Assembly: GCA_040397785.1 (NCBI GenBank)
Contig: JBBAVI010000007.1
Span: forward strand, 32,777 to 96,776
Origin: M3007 sp040397785
Lineage (GTDB): Bacteria; Bacteroidota; Bacteroidia; Chitinophagales; Saprospiraceae
Direction: 5' to 3'
DNA: 64,000 bases
Shown: piece after piece, positions 1-8,374 of the stretch
Numbering within the stretch: position 1 is the stretch's first letter
How the letters are laid out: the number at the start of each line of letters is the position of its first letter
Position numbers and translations under genes: made by a program
Notes under the pieces: generated by a model
What the model saw: the letters and a program-made list of their open reading frames with translations, nothing else
What the model was told of the DNA's origin: nothing
Database searches by the model: none

Positions 1-258
1 CAGCGCCTCATAGGGCAAATCAATGTAGGGATCGTATTCTACCGGATTACTTGGGTTCAGGTGAATGCCTGTCATGGTTATTTTCATGGAAACGGGGGCA
101 ATGGGTGCCAGTTCGTTTTCCAAAAGCCGGGCAAAACCCTGGCCGTTTTTGTTCAAACCCGCTAAAATTAATTCCGGCTCATCGTAATGCCGTTCGATTA
201 TTTCAATAGCGATGCGTTTGATTTTTTGCCGAATTTGCCGATCGTCGAGGATGCGCAT
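1..258 (-). CDS. PyrR-like phosphoribosyltransferase, N-terminal part
   Basis: The first 86 codons are visible, read leftwards from an ATG at 258; the rest lies outside the window. The N-terminus (MRILDDRQIRQKIKRIAIEI) followed by ELILAGLNKNGQGFARLLE matches the start of PyrR-type uracil phosphoribosyltransferases, where a helix precedes the first core strand and the G-x-x-x-x-G turn of the type I PRTase fold. The PRPP-binding loop would lie further downstream and cannot be checked. PyrR homologues salvage uracil or regulate pyrimidine genes; in Bacteroidota they are usually annotated simply as phosphoribosyltransferase. The gene is divergent from the Fe-S gene at 401, and I see no clear -7 element in the 142 bp between them. 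Confidence 0.7.
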   Translation of the reverse strand, partial: MRILDDRQIRQKIKRIAIEIIERHYDEPELILAGLNKNGQGFARLLENELAPIAPVSMKITMTGIHLNPSNPVEYDPYIDLPYEAL

Positions 259-400
259 GGTGAAAGCATTTATTTTTTAAGATGCCGTAAAACTTGATCG
301 TTATTTTTCTGCAAAAGTCCGTGCTTATCGCTGTACTTTTCGCCCAATAAATCTTTTTTTTTATTCAGACGGGCATGGCCCACGAATCGTTGCCAGTTTT

Positions 401-1708
401 ATGCTACAATCTATACTTTTTATCCTGATTTCTGCAGCTGCTGCCTGGTTTGCTTTTAAAGGATTCTACCGAATCAGACGCAATATTATGTTAGGTAGGC
501 CCGAAAAGGCAACTGGCAACCCTTCCTTGCGCTGGAAAAATACTTTTTTAGTAGCCCTTGGACAGCAAAAAATGTTCAAAAACTGGCTTCCCGCCTTTTT
601 ACACTTCTTCCTGTACGCCGCATTCGTAATCACGCAGGTTGAATTGATTGAAATCTTTGTGGACGGCATCTTTGGCACACATCGGTTCTTTGCGCCTTTT
701 TTAGGCGTGTTTTATACCTTTGTAATCAGCACCATCGAAATTTTGTCGATGCTCGCTTTTGTAGCCACCCTGATTTTTTTATCGCGCCGAAATGTATGGA
801 AAGTAGCCCGATTTCAAAAACCCGAACTCAAAGGCTTTCCTTCTCGCGATGCAAACTACATCCTATTAGCTGAAATCGTACTAATCATCGGCATTTTTTG
901 CATGAATGGCGGCGACAAAGCACTTCAATTACGTGGCTTAGAGCATTACCACCTTACTGGCGCTTTTGCTGTAAGTTCTTGGCTTGGACCAACCTTGTTT
1001 GGCGCTTTAGACACGCCAGTAGTAATTGGCATCGAACGGTTCGGATGGTGGCTGCATATCATGACGGTGTTCGGATTCCTGGTTTACTTGCCCTATTCCA
1101 AACATTTGCACATCATTTTAGCATTTCCAAGTACCTGGTATGCCCGTCTCACCGAAAAGGGAGAAATTGCCAATATGCCCGAAGTACAAAAAGAAGTGCG
1201 CATTATGATGGGCCTGGATACACCCGATGCAAATGCCACCGGTGATTTGCCTGAATTCGGAGCCAATGATGTTTTTTCACTCTCCTGGCAACAAGTTTTA
1301 CAAGCCTATTCCTGCACGGAATGCGGCCGCTGCACAGCAGCTTGCCCCGCCAACCTGACTGGCAAAAAACTCTCACCCCGCAAAATCATGATGGATGTGC
1401 GCGATCGCGCAGATGAAATCGGAAAAAACCTGGATAGCGGTACTCAGACCCTCGAAAGTTACAACGACGGCAAAAACCTGTTCGACCATATTACGCCCGA
1501 AGAGATACATGCCTGCACAACCTGCAACGCCTGCGTAGAAGCTTGTCCAGTACTGATCAACCCGCTCGATATCATCCTGCAACTTCGACGCCATGAAATT
1601 CTGACGCAATCGGCTGGGCCAAACGATTGGCTCCCCATGTTTAATGCAATTGAAAATAATGGGGCCGCGTGGGCAATGTCCGCTGACCGCGATGCCTGGA
1701 AACAATAA
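401..1708 (+). CDS. Membrane-bound (Fe-S)-binding protein, HdrC/GlpC-like with NarI-like membrane part
   Basis: 435 residues. The N-terminal 240 residues carry about five hydrophobic segments (roughly 1-20, 62-82, 100-128, 150-170 and 210-235), resembling the membrane part of nitrate-reductase-gamma/HdrE-type proteins. The C-terminal half has two 4Fe-4S motifs: CTECGRCTAACP near residue 305 and CTTCNACVEACP near 372. This is the usual architecture of the Bacteroidota electron-transfer protein that pairs with a cytosolic CCG-domain (HdrB/LutA-like) protein, encoded here at 5126. The predicted role is transfer of electrons between the quinone pool and a soluble partner; the physiological donor is unknown. 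Its normal partner gene is displaced by the FG-GAP gene that begins 28 bp after its stop. Confidence 0.85.
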   Translation: MLQSILFILISAAAAWFAFKGFYRIRRNIMLGRPEKATGNPSLRWKNTFLVALGQQKMFKNWLPAFLHFFLYAAFVITQVELIEIFVDGIFGTHRFFAPFLGVFYTFVISTIEILSMLAFVATLIFLSRRNVWKVARFQKPELKGFPSRDANYILLAEIVLIIGIFCMNGGDKALQLRGLEHYHLTGAFAVSSWLGPTLFGALDTPVVIGIERFGWWLHIMTVFGFLVYLPYSKHLHIILAFPSTWYARLTEKGEIANMPEVQKEVRIMMGLDTPDANATGDLPEFGANDVFSLSWQQVLQAYSCTECGRCTAACPANLTGKKLSPRKIMMDVRDRADEIGKNLDSGTQTLESYNDGKNLFDHITPEEIHACTTCNACVEACPVLINPLDIILQLRRHEILTQSAGPNDWLPMFNAIENNGAAWAMSADRDAWKQ

Positions 1709-1735
1709 GTAAAACAAACGAATACTACTTTTGTC

Positions 1736-4700
1736 ATGAAATACAGCCTGTTAGTACTCTTTCTTTTCGCTGCCATACAATGCAGTCAACCTTCCGGTTT
1801 TGTACCTGGTTCAAAGGTCGCAAACCCACCCGCAGACGCCTTGTTCGAACAAGCAACCCAAACCGGAATTAACTTTGAAAATAACATCAAAGAAGATCAC
1901 CAAAACTGGATTCTTTCCAACTCGTACTTATACAATGGGGGCGGTGTGGGCGTGCTCGATTTCAACAACGATGGACTCCAAGATTTGTATTTTGTTAGCA
2001 CCCAAGGCACTTGTAAACTATATCAAAATAATGGCAACTTTACGTTTACCGATGTCAGTGCAAAAGCAGGGGTAGAAGCAAAAGACGGAGAAAAAACAGG
2101 GGTGACAATCGTAGACATTAATGCCGATGGATGGCAAGATATTTATGTGTGCCGCACCGGACTAGTCAATAATGATGTTCGAAGAAACTTGCTGTTTGTT
2201 AATAATAAAAATGGCACTTTTTCTGAAAAAGCACTGTCTACAGGACTTGCCGATAGGGCTGCATCGAACCATGCCTGCTTTTTCGATGCTGACAATGATG
2301 GCGATCTAGATTGTTATATAGTCAATTACCCGGTCGATTTTAATTCCGTCAACTCTACCCGACTGATTGACCGCGGAAATGGTGTAGTCGAACGTGAAGT
2401 GTTGCCGAAAGATCCCATTGAATCGGATCATTTATTCCGAAACAATGGCGACGGAACATTTACTGATATCAGCAAACAAGCAGGCATTCAAGACCGTGCC
2501 TTTGGATTGAGCGTAACAGCAACGGACCTGAATGGCGATGGATTTATGGACATCATTGTGGGCAATGACTACATCGAACCGGATTTGGTGTATATCAACA
2601 ATCCTGCACAACCTGGCAACTTTACGGACCAGTACAAAACCTATTTCCGACATTCCAGCAACCACACCATGGGGGTTGATGTAGCCGATATCAACAACGA
2701 TGGCCTGCAAGATATTATCGCCATGGATATGCTGGCGGAAGATTACAGTCGTCAAAAGGTACTAATGAGTACCATGTTGCAAGATCGCTATACCACGCTC
2801 GCCAAGTATGGGTATGGCAAACAACAAATGCGTAATGTACTTCAAATCAATAATGGAGGAGGTAGTTACAGCGATATTGGCTGTTTGGCAGGCGTATTTC
2901 AGACAGACTGGAGTTGGGCTCCTTTGGTACAAGACTTTGACAACGATGGCTACCGAGATTTATACGTTACCAATGGCTGTCGCCGGGATGTAAGCAGTCT
3001 CGAATACCTAAATTTCACCGCAGATTCTATACAAAGAACAGGTGGCGTCAACGAAAAACGGTTCCCAAAAGTAGAGGACTATTTAAAATTAATCCCTTCC
3101 AATCCACTTCAAAACTACTGTTTTAAAAACAAAGGCGACCTTTCTTTTAAAAATGTAAGCACCGATTGGGGTTTTGTGGAACGCACCTATTCCAATGGCG
3201 CGGTTTATGCCGACCTGGATAACGACGGCGATATGGATCTGGTGGTTAACAACCTTGAATCTCCCGCCCTGGTGTATAAAAACAAGTCCGTTGAAAGTGG
3301 CAAAGGTGGCGCATGGATACAAATTAAAACCATTGGCGGCCCTTTAAACCCCTTTGCAACGGGTGCCAAAGCAAGAATCATCCTAGGTGATCAAGTGTAC
3401 GAACAAGAACTTAGCCCAACACGTGGTTTTCTTTCTTCTGTAGAACCTATTTTTCACTTTGGATTAGGTCAAGCCCAACAAATTACACGCATTGAAATTG
3501 AGTTTCCGGGCAATAAACTAGCCCTTTTGGAAAATGTAGCAGTCAATAAACGATACACCGTAAACTATACCGATGCCAAAGACGGCAAATTAAGTCCATT
3601 GCCAAGTTTGGCGCCTAAATTCAAAAACGTACCAGCGCCGGCGTTCACCCATCGGGAAGATGAAGTGCAAGACTTTAACCGCGAGCGTTTGCTGCCGTGG
3701 CGGCTTTCAACGCCGGGACCGGCACTTGCCGCGGGCGATGTAAATGGCGATGGTATGGATGATTTTTATGTCGGACACGCACCAGGTTCGGTTGGTGCAA
3801 TTTTTATCCAAAAAACAGGCGGTACTTTTCAATCGAGCCCCAATGCCAATTTTACGGCAGACCAGGGTTATGAAGATGCAGGCGCTTTATTTTTCGATGC
3901 CGATGGCGATAAAGATTTGGACTTGTGTGTTGCAAGTGGCGGCAACACATTTAATCCCAATGATCCGAAATACCAACCGCGTTTGTACCGCAATGATGGA
4001 AAAGGGAATTTTAATTCCGCTACCACCGATGCCTTTCCGGTGATGTCAGGCAGTACCAGCAGCATCAGCGCGCAAGATATCGATGGCGATGGTGATCAAG
4101 ATTTGATTTTAGGCGGCTATTGTACTCCATTGGCTTACCCTACCACCCCGAGTAGCTATGTTTTGCGCAATGATCGTGGGGTATTCACAGATGTTACAGA
4201 CCAAATTGCACCCCAATTGCGCAAAATTGGCATGGTCCGAGGCATGACCTGGGCCGATTTGGATGGCGATCAAAAGCCCGAACTTACCATAACGGGTGAG
4301 TGGATGCCCATTCAGGTTTTGGTGCTGAGTAATGGCAAACTGGAACTCGCTACCGAACTGTTCGGCTTACAAAATACAGATGGATTTTGGCATACTATCG
4401 TAGCTGCCGATGTGGATGGCGATGGCGATCAGGACCTGGTTGCGGGCAATGTAGGGCTCAATTCGCGGTACACGGCGTCAGAAACGGCTCCATTGCGTCT
4501 TTTTGCCAAAGACTTCGACAACAATGGCAGTATGGACCCGATTATGACGCAAACGCAAAATGGAAAAGATGTACCTATTGCCATGCATGACCTGATGCTG
4601 AAGCAATTGCCGATGTTGAAGAAAAAATATGTGCATTACAACCGTTATGCTTCCGCTACCATCACAGATTTATTTCAGGAAAAAGACTTAAACAATGCCC

Positions 4701-5101
4701 TGCGTTTTAAAGCAACGCAGTTGGCTTCTGGGGTATTCATCAATGAAAGCGGCAAGTTCAAATTTCAACCATTTTCAAATGTGGCGCAAATGGCACCTGT
4801 TTTTGGTATTCAATTGATCATAAATCCCGGCAAGGCAACACCCGACCTATTGCTGGTAGGAAATGACCAAGGCCAACAAGTTGAAACAGGTCCAATCGAT
4901 GCAGGAAATGGCACTTACCTTTCAAACGATGGTAAAGGAAATTTCACCCCGTGGATGGCCCGTAATTCAGGCTTCTGGGCAACCAAAGAAGCGCGGCACG
5001 TAGCAATTTTAAAAGGCAGTGCCGGAAAACAATACGCCCTTGTGGCAAATAACAACGACCAACTTCAGTTGTTTCAACTCAATGCACCCGGTGTGCAATA
5101 G
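1736..5101 (+). CDS. FG-GAP/VCBS-repeat and ASPIC/UnbV-domain lipoprotein
   Basis: 1121 residues. The start MKYSLLVLFLFAAIQC is a lipoprotein signal with a probable lipobox Cys at residue 16. At least twelve Ca-binding FG-GAP/VCBS signatures follow (DFNNDGLQDLYFV, DINADGWQDIYVC, DADNDGDLDCYIV, DLDNDGDMDLVV, DVDGDGDQDLVAG and others), predicting a seven-bladed propeller or two. An ASPIC/UnbV-type segment lies near residues 520-600 (GGAWIQIKTIGGPL ... FHFGLGQAQQITRIEIEFPG). Proteins of this type are abundant surface or outer-membrane lipoproteins in Bacteroidota, often associated with SusC/D systems or adhesion, and their function is mostly unknown. A -7-like element (TACTTTTG, 1726-1733) ends 2 bp before the ATG, so the mRNA may have essentially no leader. 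The gene sits between two halves of an Fe-S oxidoreductase. Confidence 0.85.
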   Translation: MKYSLLVLFLFAAIQCSQPSGFVPGSKVANPPADALFEQATQTGINFENNIKEDHQNWILSNSYLYNGGGVGVLDFNNDGLQDLYFVSTQGTCKLYQNNGNFTFTDVSAKAGVEAKDGEKTGVTIVDINADGWQDIYVCRTGLVNNDVRRNLLFVNNKNGTFSEKALSTGLADRAASNHACFFDADNDGDLDCYIVNYPVDFNSVNSTRLIDRGNGVVEREVLPKDPIESDHLFRNNGDGTFTDISKQAGIQDRAFGLSVTATDLNGDGFMDIIVGNDYIEPDLVYINNPAQPGNFTDQYKTYFRHSSNHTMGVDVADINNDGLQDIIAMDMLAEDYSRQKVLMSTMLQDRYTTLAKYGYGKQQMRNVLQINNGGGSYSDIGCLAGVFQTDWSWAPLVQDFDNDGYRDLYVTNGCRRDVSSLEYLNFTADSIQRTGGVNEKRFPKVEDYLKLIPSNPLQNYCFKNKGDLSFKNVSTDWGFVERTYSNGAVYADLDNDGDMDLVVNNLESPALVYKNKSVESGKGGAWIQIKTIGGPLNPFATGAKARIILGDQVYEQELSPTRGFLSSVEPIFHFGLGQAQQITRIEIEFPGNKLALLENVAVNKRYTVNYTDAKDGKLSPLPSLAPKFKNVPAPAFTHREDEVQDFNRERLLPWRLSTPGPALAAGDVNGDGMDDFYVGHAPGSVGAIFIQKTGGTFQSSPNANFTADQGYEDAGALFFDADGDKDLDLCVASGGNTFNPNDPKYQPRLYRNDGKGNFNSATTDAFPVMSGSTSSISAQDIDGDGDQDLILGGYCTPLAYPTTPSSYVLRNDRGVFTDVTDQIAPQLRKIGMVRGMTWADLDGDQKPELTITGEWMPIQVLVLSNGKLELATELFGLQNTDGFWHTIVAADVDGDGDQDLVAGNVGLNSRYTASETAPLRLFAKDFDNNGSMDPIMTQTQNGKDVPIAMHDLMLKQLPMLKKKYVHYNRYASATITDLFQEKDLNNALRFKATQLASGVFINESGKFKFQPFSNVAQMAPVFGIQLIINPGKATPDLLLVGNDQGQQVETGPIDAGNGTYLSNDGKGNFTPWMARNSGFWATKEARHVAILKGSAGKQYALVANNNDQLQLFQLNAPGVQ

Positions 5102-5125
5102 AATTGTTACTGTAAAAAATATACC

Positions 5126-5905
5126 ATGAATGTTAAAACGATTGCTGAATACCAGGCAGAAGGCAAAAGCCCTGAAATTGTTTTTTGGGTGGGATGCGCC
5201 GGTAGTTTTGATGCCCGGGCACAAAAAATTACCCGTGCTTTATGTGAAATCCTCGAACATGCCGGGGTAGAATTTGCCATTTTGGGCAACGAAGAACGCT
5301 GTACCGGTGATCCAGCGCGCCGAGCAGGCAACGAATTTCTGTTTCAGATGACTGCTGCCATGAATATAGAAACGCTTAATTTATACGGCGTTAAAAAAAT
5401 CGTGACGGCTTGTCCACACTGTTTTAATACCTTGAAAAATGAGTATCCGGCGCTGGGCGGTCATTATGAACTGGTCCACCATACGCAATTGATCAATAGC
5501 CTGATAGAAGAAGGGAAACTCAAAATGAAGGAAACAGGCACATTCAAAGGCCAGCGTATTACCTATCACGATTCCTGCTACCTCGGCCGTGCCAATGATG
5601 TGTATGAAGCCCCGCGCGCACTCCTGGAAGCCCTCGATGTGGATTTGGTAGAAATGAAACGCTCCCGCAAAAATGGCCTTTGCTGTGGTGCCGGTGGAGC
5701 GCAAATGTGGAAAGAAGACGAACCTGGCGACAAACGCATCAACCTGGAGCGCGTGGAAGAAGCCTTGAGCATTGAGCCCAGGGTGATTGTTGCCAATTGC
5801 CCTTTCTGCATCACCATGCTGCAAGACGGCTTGAAGGCCAAAGAAAAAAACGAACTCATCCCGGTGTACGATTTATCAGAAATGATTTTGAGTAACCTGA
5901 AATAA
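5126..5905 (+). CDS. CCG-domain (Fe-S)-binding protein, HdrB/LutA-like
   Basis: 259 residues with two cysteine-rich CCG-type domains. The visible Cys motifs are WVGCAGSFD and GNEERCTGDPARR in the first half, TACPHCFNTLKNEY, then HDSCYLGR ... GLCCGAGGAQMW and ANCPFCITML in the second. In the family these Cys bind a non-cubane or 4Fe-4S cluster, as in heterodisulfide reductase B, GlpC and LutA. No membrane segment is present, so it is a cytosolic partner for the membrane Fe-S protein at 401. It begins 24 bp after the FG-GAP gene and is followed 9 bp later by the small gene at 5915, so the three are probably one transcript. The substrate is not evident from sequence. Confidence 0.85.
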   Translation: MNVKTIAEYQAEGKSPEIVFWVGCAGSFDARAQKITRALCEILEHAGVEFAILGNEERCTGDPARRAGNEFLFQMTAAMNIETLNLYGVKKIVTACPHCFNTLKNEYPALGGHYELVHHTQLINSLIEEGKLKMKETGTFKGQRITYHDSCYLGRANDVYEAPRALLEALDVDLVEMKRSRKNGLCCGAGGAQMWKEDEPGDKRINLERVEEALSIEPRVIVANCPFCITMLQDGLKAKEKNELIPVYDLSEMILSNLK

Positions 5906-5914
5906 GCCCAACGC

Positions 5915-6424
5915 ATGACAATCACACAAAATCTGCCCAATGCGGCCCAATTGCCCGGTTTTTCACCCGCCTCGCGTGTGTGGGTGTACGTAAGCGCGCA
6001 GGCGCTCGCGGAAGCCGAAGCGAACTTAGCTCAAGCCCAGTTGCAAGCATTTGTGCGACAATGGACGGCGCATGACCGGACATTGAAGGCGCATGCCGAG
6101 ATTTTTAACCACCAAATTGCTATTTTGGTCGTCGACGAAACGCAAGCTGGCGCGAGTGGTTGTTCGATCGACAAATCGGTGCATTTTTTGGAAAGCTTAG
6201 GTGCGCAGTTTCAAACCGACTTTTTTGAACGTATGCTGTTTTTTTACCAGGATGCAGATGGAAATATTCAGCCTGCGACCAAAGATGCCTTTGCCCAATT
6301 GGTGCAAAATGGAACCATTCAACCCAATACATTGGTATTGAATAATTTAGTTAAAAACCTGGAGGAGTTGAATACCAAATGGTGGGTTCCATTTCAGGAT
6401 AGCTGGCATAAAAGAATTTCTTAA
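5915..6424 (+). CDS. Conserved Bacteroidota protein (often labelled ABC transporter ATPase)
   Basis: 169 residues, no signal peptide and no membrane segment. The pattern SRVWVYVSAQALAEAE, then FVRQWTAHD, ILVVDETQAGASGCSIDKSV, NTLVLNNLVKN and WWVPFQDSWHKR is one I recognise as a small protein family restricted to Bacteroidota. It is often annotated as ABC transporter ATPase although no Walker motifs are present, and it commonly lies next to the CCG-domain Fe-S gene, as here (9 bp gap). The conserved CSID and SWH motifs suggest a real enzymatic or binding site, but the function is unknown. I regard the ABC label as wrong. Confidence 0.7.
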   Translation: MTITQNLPNAAQLPGFSPASRVWVYVSAQALAEAEANLAQAQLQAFVRQWTAHDRTLKAHAEIFNHQIAILVVDETQAGASGCSIDKSVHFLESLGAQFQTDFFERMLFFYQDADGNIQPATKDAFAQLVQNGTIQPNTLVLNNLVKNLEELNTKWWVPFQDSWHKRIS

Positions 6425-6437
6425 ATCCTAATAAAGT

Positions 6438-8006
6438 ATGCAAAACGCCCAGTCGGTCTTTTTAAAAACAGTAGAAGAATTATTGCTCGATGGTGAAATT
6501 GACAGAGCCATCAAAGTATTGCTCGAATTTGAAGAACAATCTCAAATTGGCATCCGCTCTGATATTATCCAGCAAGCCGGCAATTACCGTCGGGCAAAAA
6601 AAATGTTCAACGATGGCCTGGTGGAAGCCCGGGATTTTAAAATAGATGCTGCACGCGCCAGCAATGCGCTGTCGGAAATATTGAAAGATATTCCCAAGCG
6701 TATAGAACTCAACCAGCGCATCAAAGGCTTGACTACCTTCGCCCTGGATGTTCCAAGCGACGACCATTTAGAGAAAATTATTGGCGGTAAAAGTAGTATC
6801 CTACGCATCAACTGGCTGGAAAAAGCGCTCAAAGCCAGTAAAGCGGTATGCAGGGTGGTTTGTGCCAACGGTGAACTGGGCACCGGTTTTTTGACCAAAG
6901 AAGGGTATGTATTCACCAATAACCACGTAATCGGTACCAAAGAAATCGCCGCAACCGCCCGCATTGAATTCAATTACGAAGTTGATGATCGTGGGAACAC
7001 CAAAAACCGAATCAGTTACGACCTGGATGCCCTCGATTTTGCATTCAGTCCAAAAGAACAACTGGATTTTGCCAAAATCAAAGTACGCGACCGGGCCGAT
7101 CAGCCGCTCAGCCAATGGGGATATGTGGAGTTCGATCCCGATGCGATTCCGGTCGTTGGGGAAGCCGTGACCATCATTCAGCATCCAAAAGGGGAAGACA
7201 AACAAATTGCGCTCAATGCCAATGAAGTATTGGGCCAGTTGAAGCAACACCTATATTATACGACGGATACCGAACCAGGCAGCAGCGGATCTCCGGTGTT
7301 CAACAAAGACTGGAAAGTAGTAGCCATTCACCATGCGGGCAAAATCAAGGCCGATGGCGGGTTTGTGGTCAATGCGCAAGGTGATGTAAGGGAAGCCAAC
7401 CGAGGTATTTTATTCCGTGAAATTTTCAGTTTCCTGCAAACGGGTAAAACTACCGCTACAGGCGGCAACTCAGGCAAAACCGAAAGTTTCCAGCCTGTTA
7501 CTGAAACTCCGCAAACACCCGTTACCCAGCCTGTGACAGAAACTAAACCTGTCGCAACTGCCCCTACCCCACCGCCTGTATCCAAGGTGCCAAAATTCGT
7601 GGTGCTATACGACCTGGCCGACGATGCTCAATGTAAAATGCTCAATAAGCACCTGAATGTGCTGAAAATCACCAAAAAGATTCGGGTGTATAATGTGCAG
7701 GAAGTTGCCATAGGCCTCGACCCAATTGCCAATGCCGAAAAAGAACTGCAAGATGCCGATTACCTGATCGTGCTGATCACCGTCAACCTGCTCAATTCGC
7801 CCGATTGGTTCAGTATGGCCTACGCGGCCCTCGAAGCCAATCGCCGCATCATCCCGATCCGCATTGGTACGGTAGATATTGAAGGAACAGGATTTGAAAA
7901 ACTACGCAGTTTGCCGACTGGAAACCGCGCAGTAGCCGATTTTCCGAGCCAGGATGCTGCTTATACCGATGTGGTGGGGGAACTTCGGAAGTTGGTTTTT
8001 GCGTAG
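6438..8006 (+). CDS. EAD-trypsin-TIR-like conflict-system protein
   Basis: 522 residues in three parts. Residues 1-95 are all-helical and fit the effector-associated domain 11 pattern (LLLDGEIDRAIKVLLE ... QQAGNYRRAKKMFNDG ... LSEILKDIP). Residues 128-335 are a trypsin/HtrA-type serine protease with His163 (FTNNHVIG), a probable Asp210 (LDFAKIKV) and Ser283 (TEPGSSGSPVF). After a Thr/Pro-rich linker (340-385), residues 386-520 form a TIR-like fold: FVVLYDLADD, ADYLIVLITVNLLNS, AALEANRRIIPIRI. The TIR NADase glutamate expected after the wS/wC position is not evident (DWFSMAYAALE), so this domain may sense or scaffold rather than cleave NAD+. EADs are known as homotypic adaptors in bacterial counter-invader systems. 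There is no signal peptide, so it is probably cytosolic. It stands alone except for a broken antitoxin gene converging on its 3' end. Confidence 0.75.
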   Translation: MQNAQSVFLKTVEELLLDGEIDRAIKVLLEFEEQSQIGIRSDIIQQAGNYRRAKKMFNDGLVEARDFKIDAARASNALSEILKDIPKRIELNQRIKGLTTFALDVPSDDHLEKIIGGKSSILRINWLEKALKASKAVCRVVCANGELGTGFLTKEGYVFTNNHVIGTKEIAATARIEFNYEVDDRGNTKNRISYDLDALDFAFSPKEQLDFAKIKVRDRADQPLSQWGYVEFDPDAIPVVGEAVTIIQHPKGEDKQIALNANEVLGQLKQHLYYTTDTEPGSSGSPVFNKDWKVVAIHHAGKIKADGGFVVNAQGDVREANRGILFREIFSFLQTGKTTATGGNSGKTESFQPVTETPQTPVTQPVTETKPVATAPTPPPVSKVPKFVVLYDLADDAQCKMLNKHLNVLKITKKIRVYNVQEVAIGLDPIANAEKELQDADYLIVLITVNLLNSPDWFSMAYAALEANRRIIPIRIGTVDIEGTGFEKLRSLPTGNRAVADFPSQDAAYTDVVGELRKLVFA

Positions 8007-8245
8007 GGAGCACCTTCAATCGTATCAATTAACTCCTCCGCTGTTTCTGGAAAGTCATTCCAACTACCGGAAAAATATTGTACCCAATCTTCCTCAACAT
8101 TTGAGGAAAATTCGTTTTTGACCTTTTCTGTTGGCTTTTTTTTCTGCAGAGATTTAGCCAATAAGGCAATCAAGGAAAGTTTTTCCTCATTGCTCAAATC
8201 CTTAAGTAACATCCAATAAGGACTAATTTTAGTTGAAATGCGCAT
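7961..8245 (-). CDS. Orphan antitoxin-like protein, C-terminus probably truncated
   Basis: The start is ATG 8245 (MRISTKISPYWMLLKDLSNE); a TTG at 8257 is also in frame, but the promoter at 8264-8294 leaves it no leader. The sequence ISPYWMLLKDLSNEEKLSLIALLAKSL, then a WVQYFSGSWND-like block and AEELIDTIEGA, resembles the short Bacteroidota antitoxins that normally precede a PIN toxin gene and end in an IR-x-A-R-T-like tail. Here the reading frame instead runs 46 bp into the 3' end of the protease-TIR gene and picks up an unrelated tail (from about PYAKTNF on). No PIN toxin follows. It is probably a relic or orphan antitoxin. Confidence 0.6.
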   Translation of the reverse strand: MRISTKISPYWMLLKDLSNEEKLSLIALLAKSLQKKKPTEKVKNEFSSNVEEDWVQYFSGSWNDFPETAEELIDTIEGAPYAKTNFRSSPTTSV

Positions 8246-8263
8246 GTAGGTAGACAATTTTTA

Positions 8264-8294
8264 CAAAAGTAAGCGCAATTCACGGAATATACAA
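8264..8294 (-). promoter_or_regulatory. Bacteroidota promoter (-33 TTG, 20 nt, -7 TACTTTTG)
   Basis: On the minus strand TTG (8294-8292) is followed after exactly 20 nt by TACTTTTG (8271-8264), the Bacteroidota primary sigma consensus. Transcription would begin near 8258, giving a leader of about 13 nt to the ATG at 8245 and excluding the TTG at 8257 as start. Confidence 0.65.
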
Positions 8295-8374
8295 GCCCCC
8301 TTAAGACCGCAACCTCACCCAAAACAAATACTTTTGCAAGGCCAATCATCGCTCCTATCCTAAACCTGCAATCC

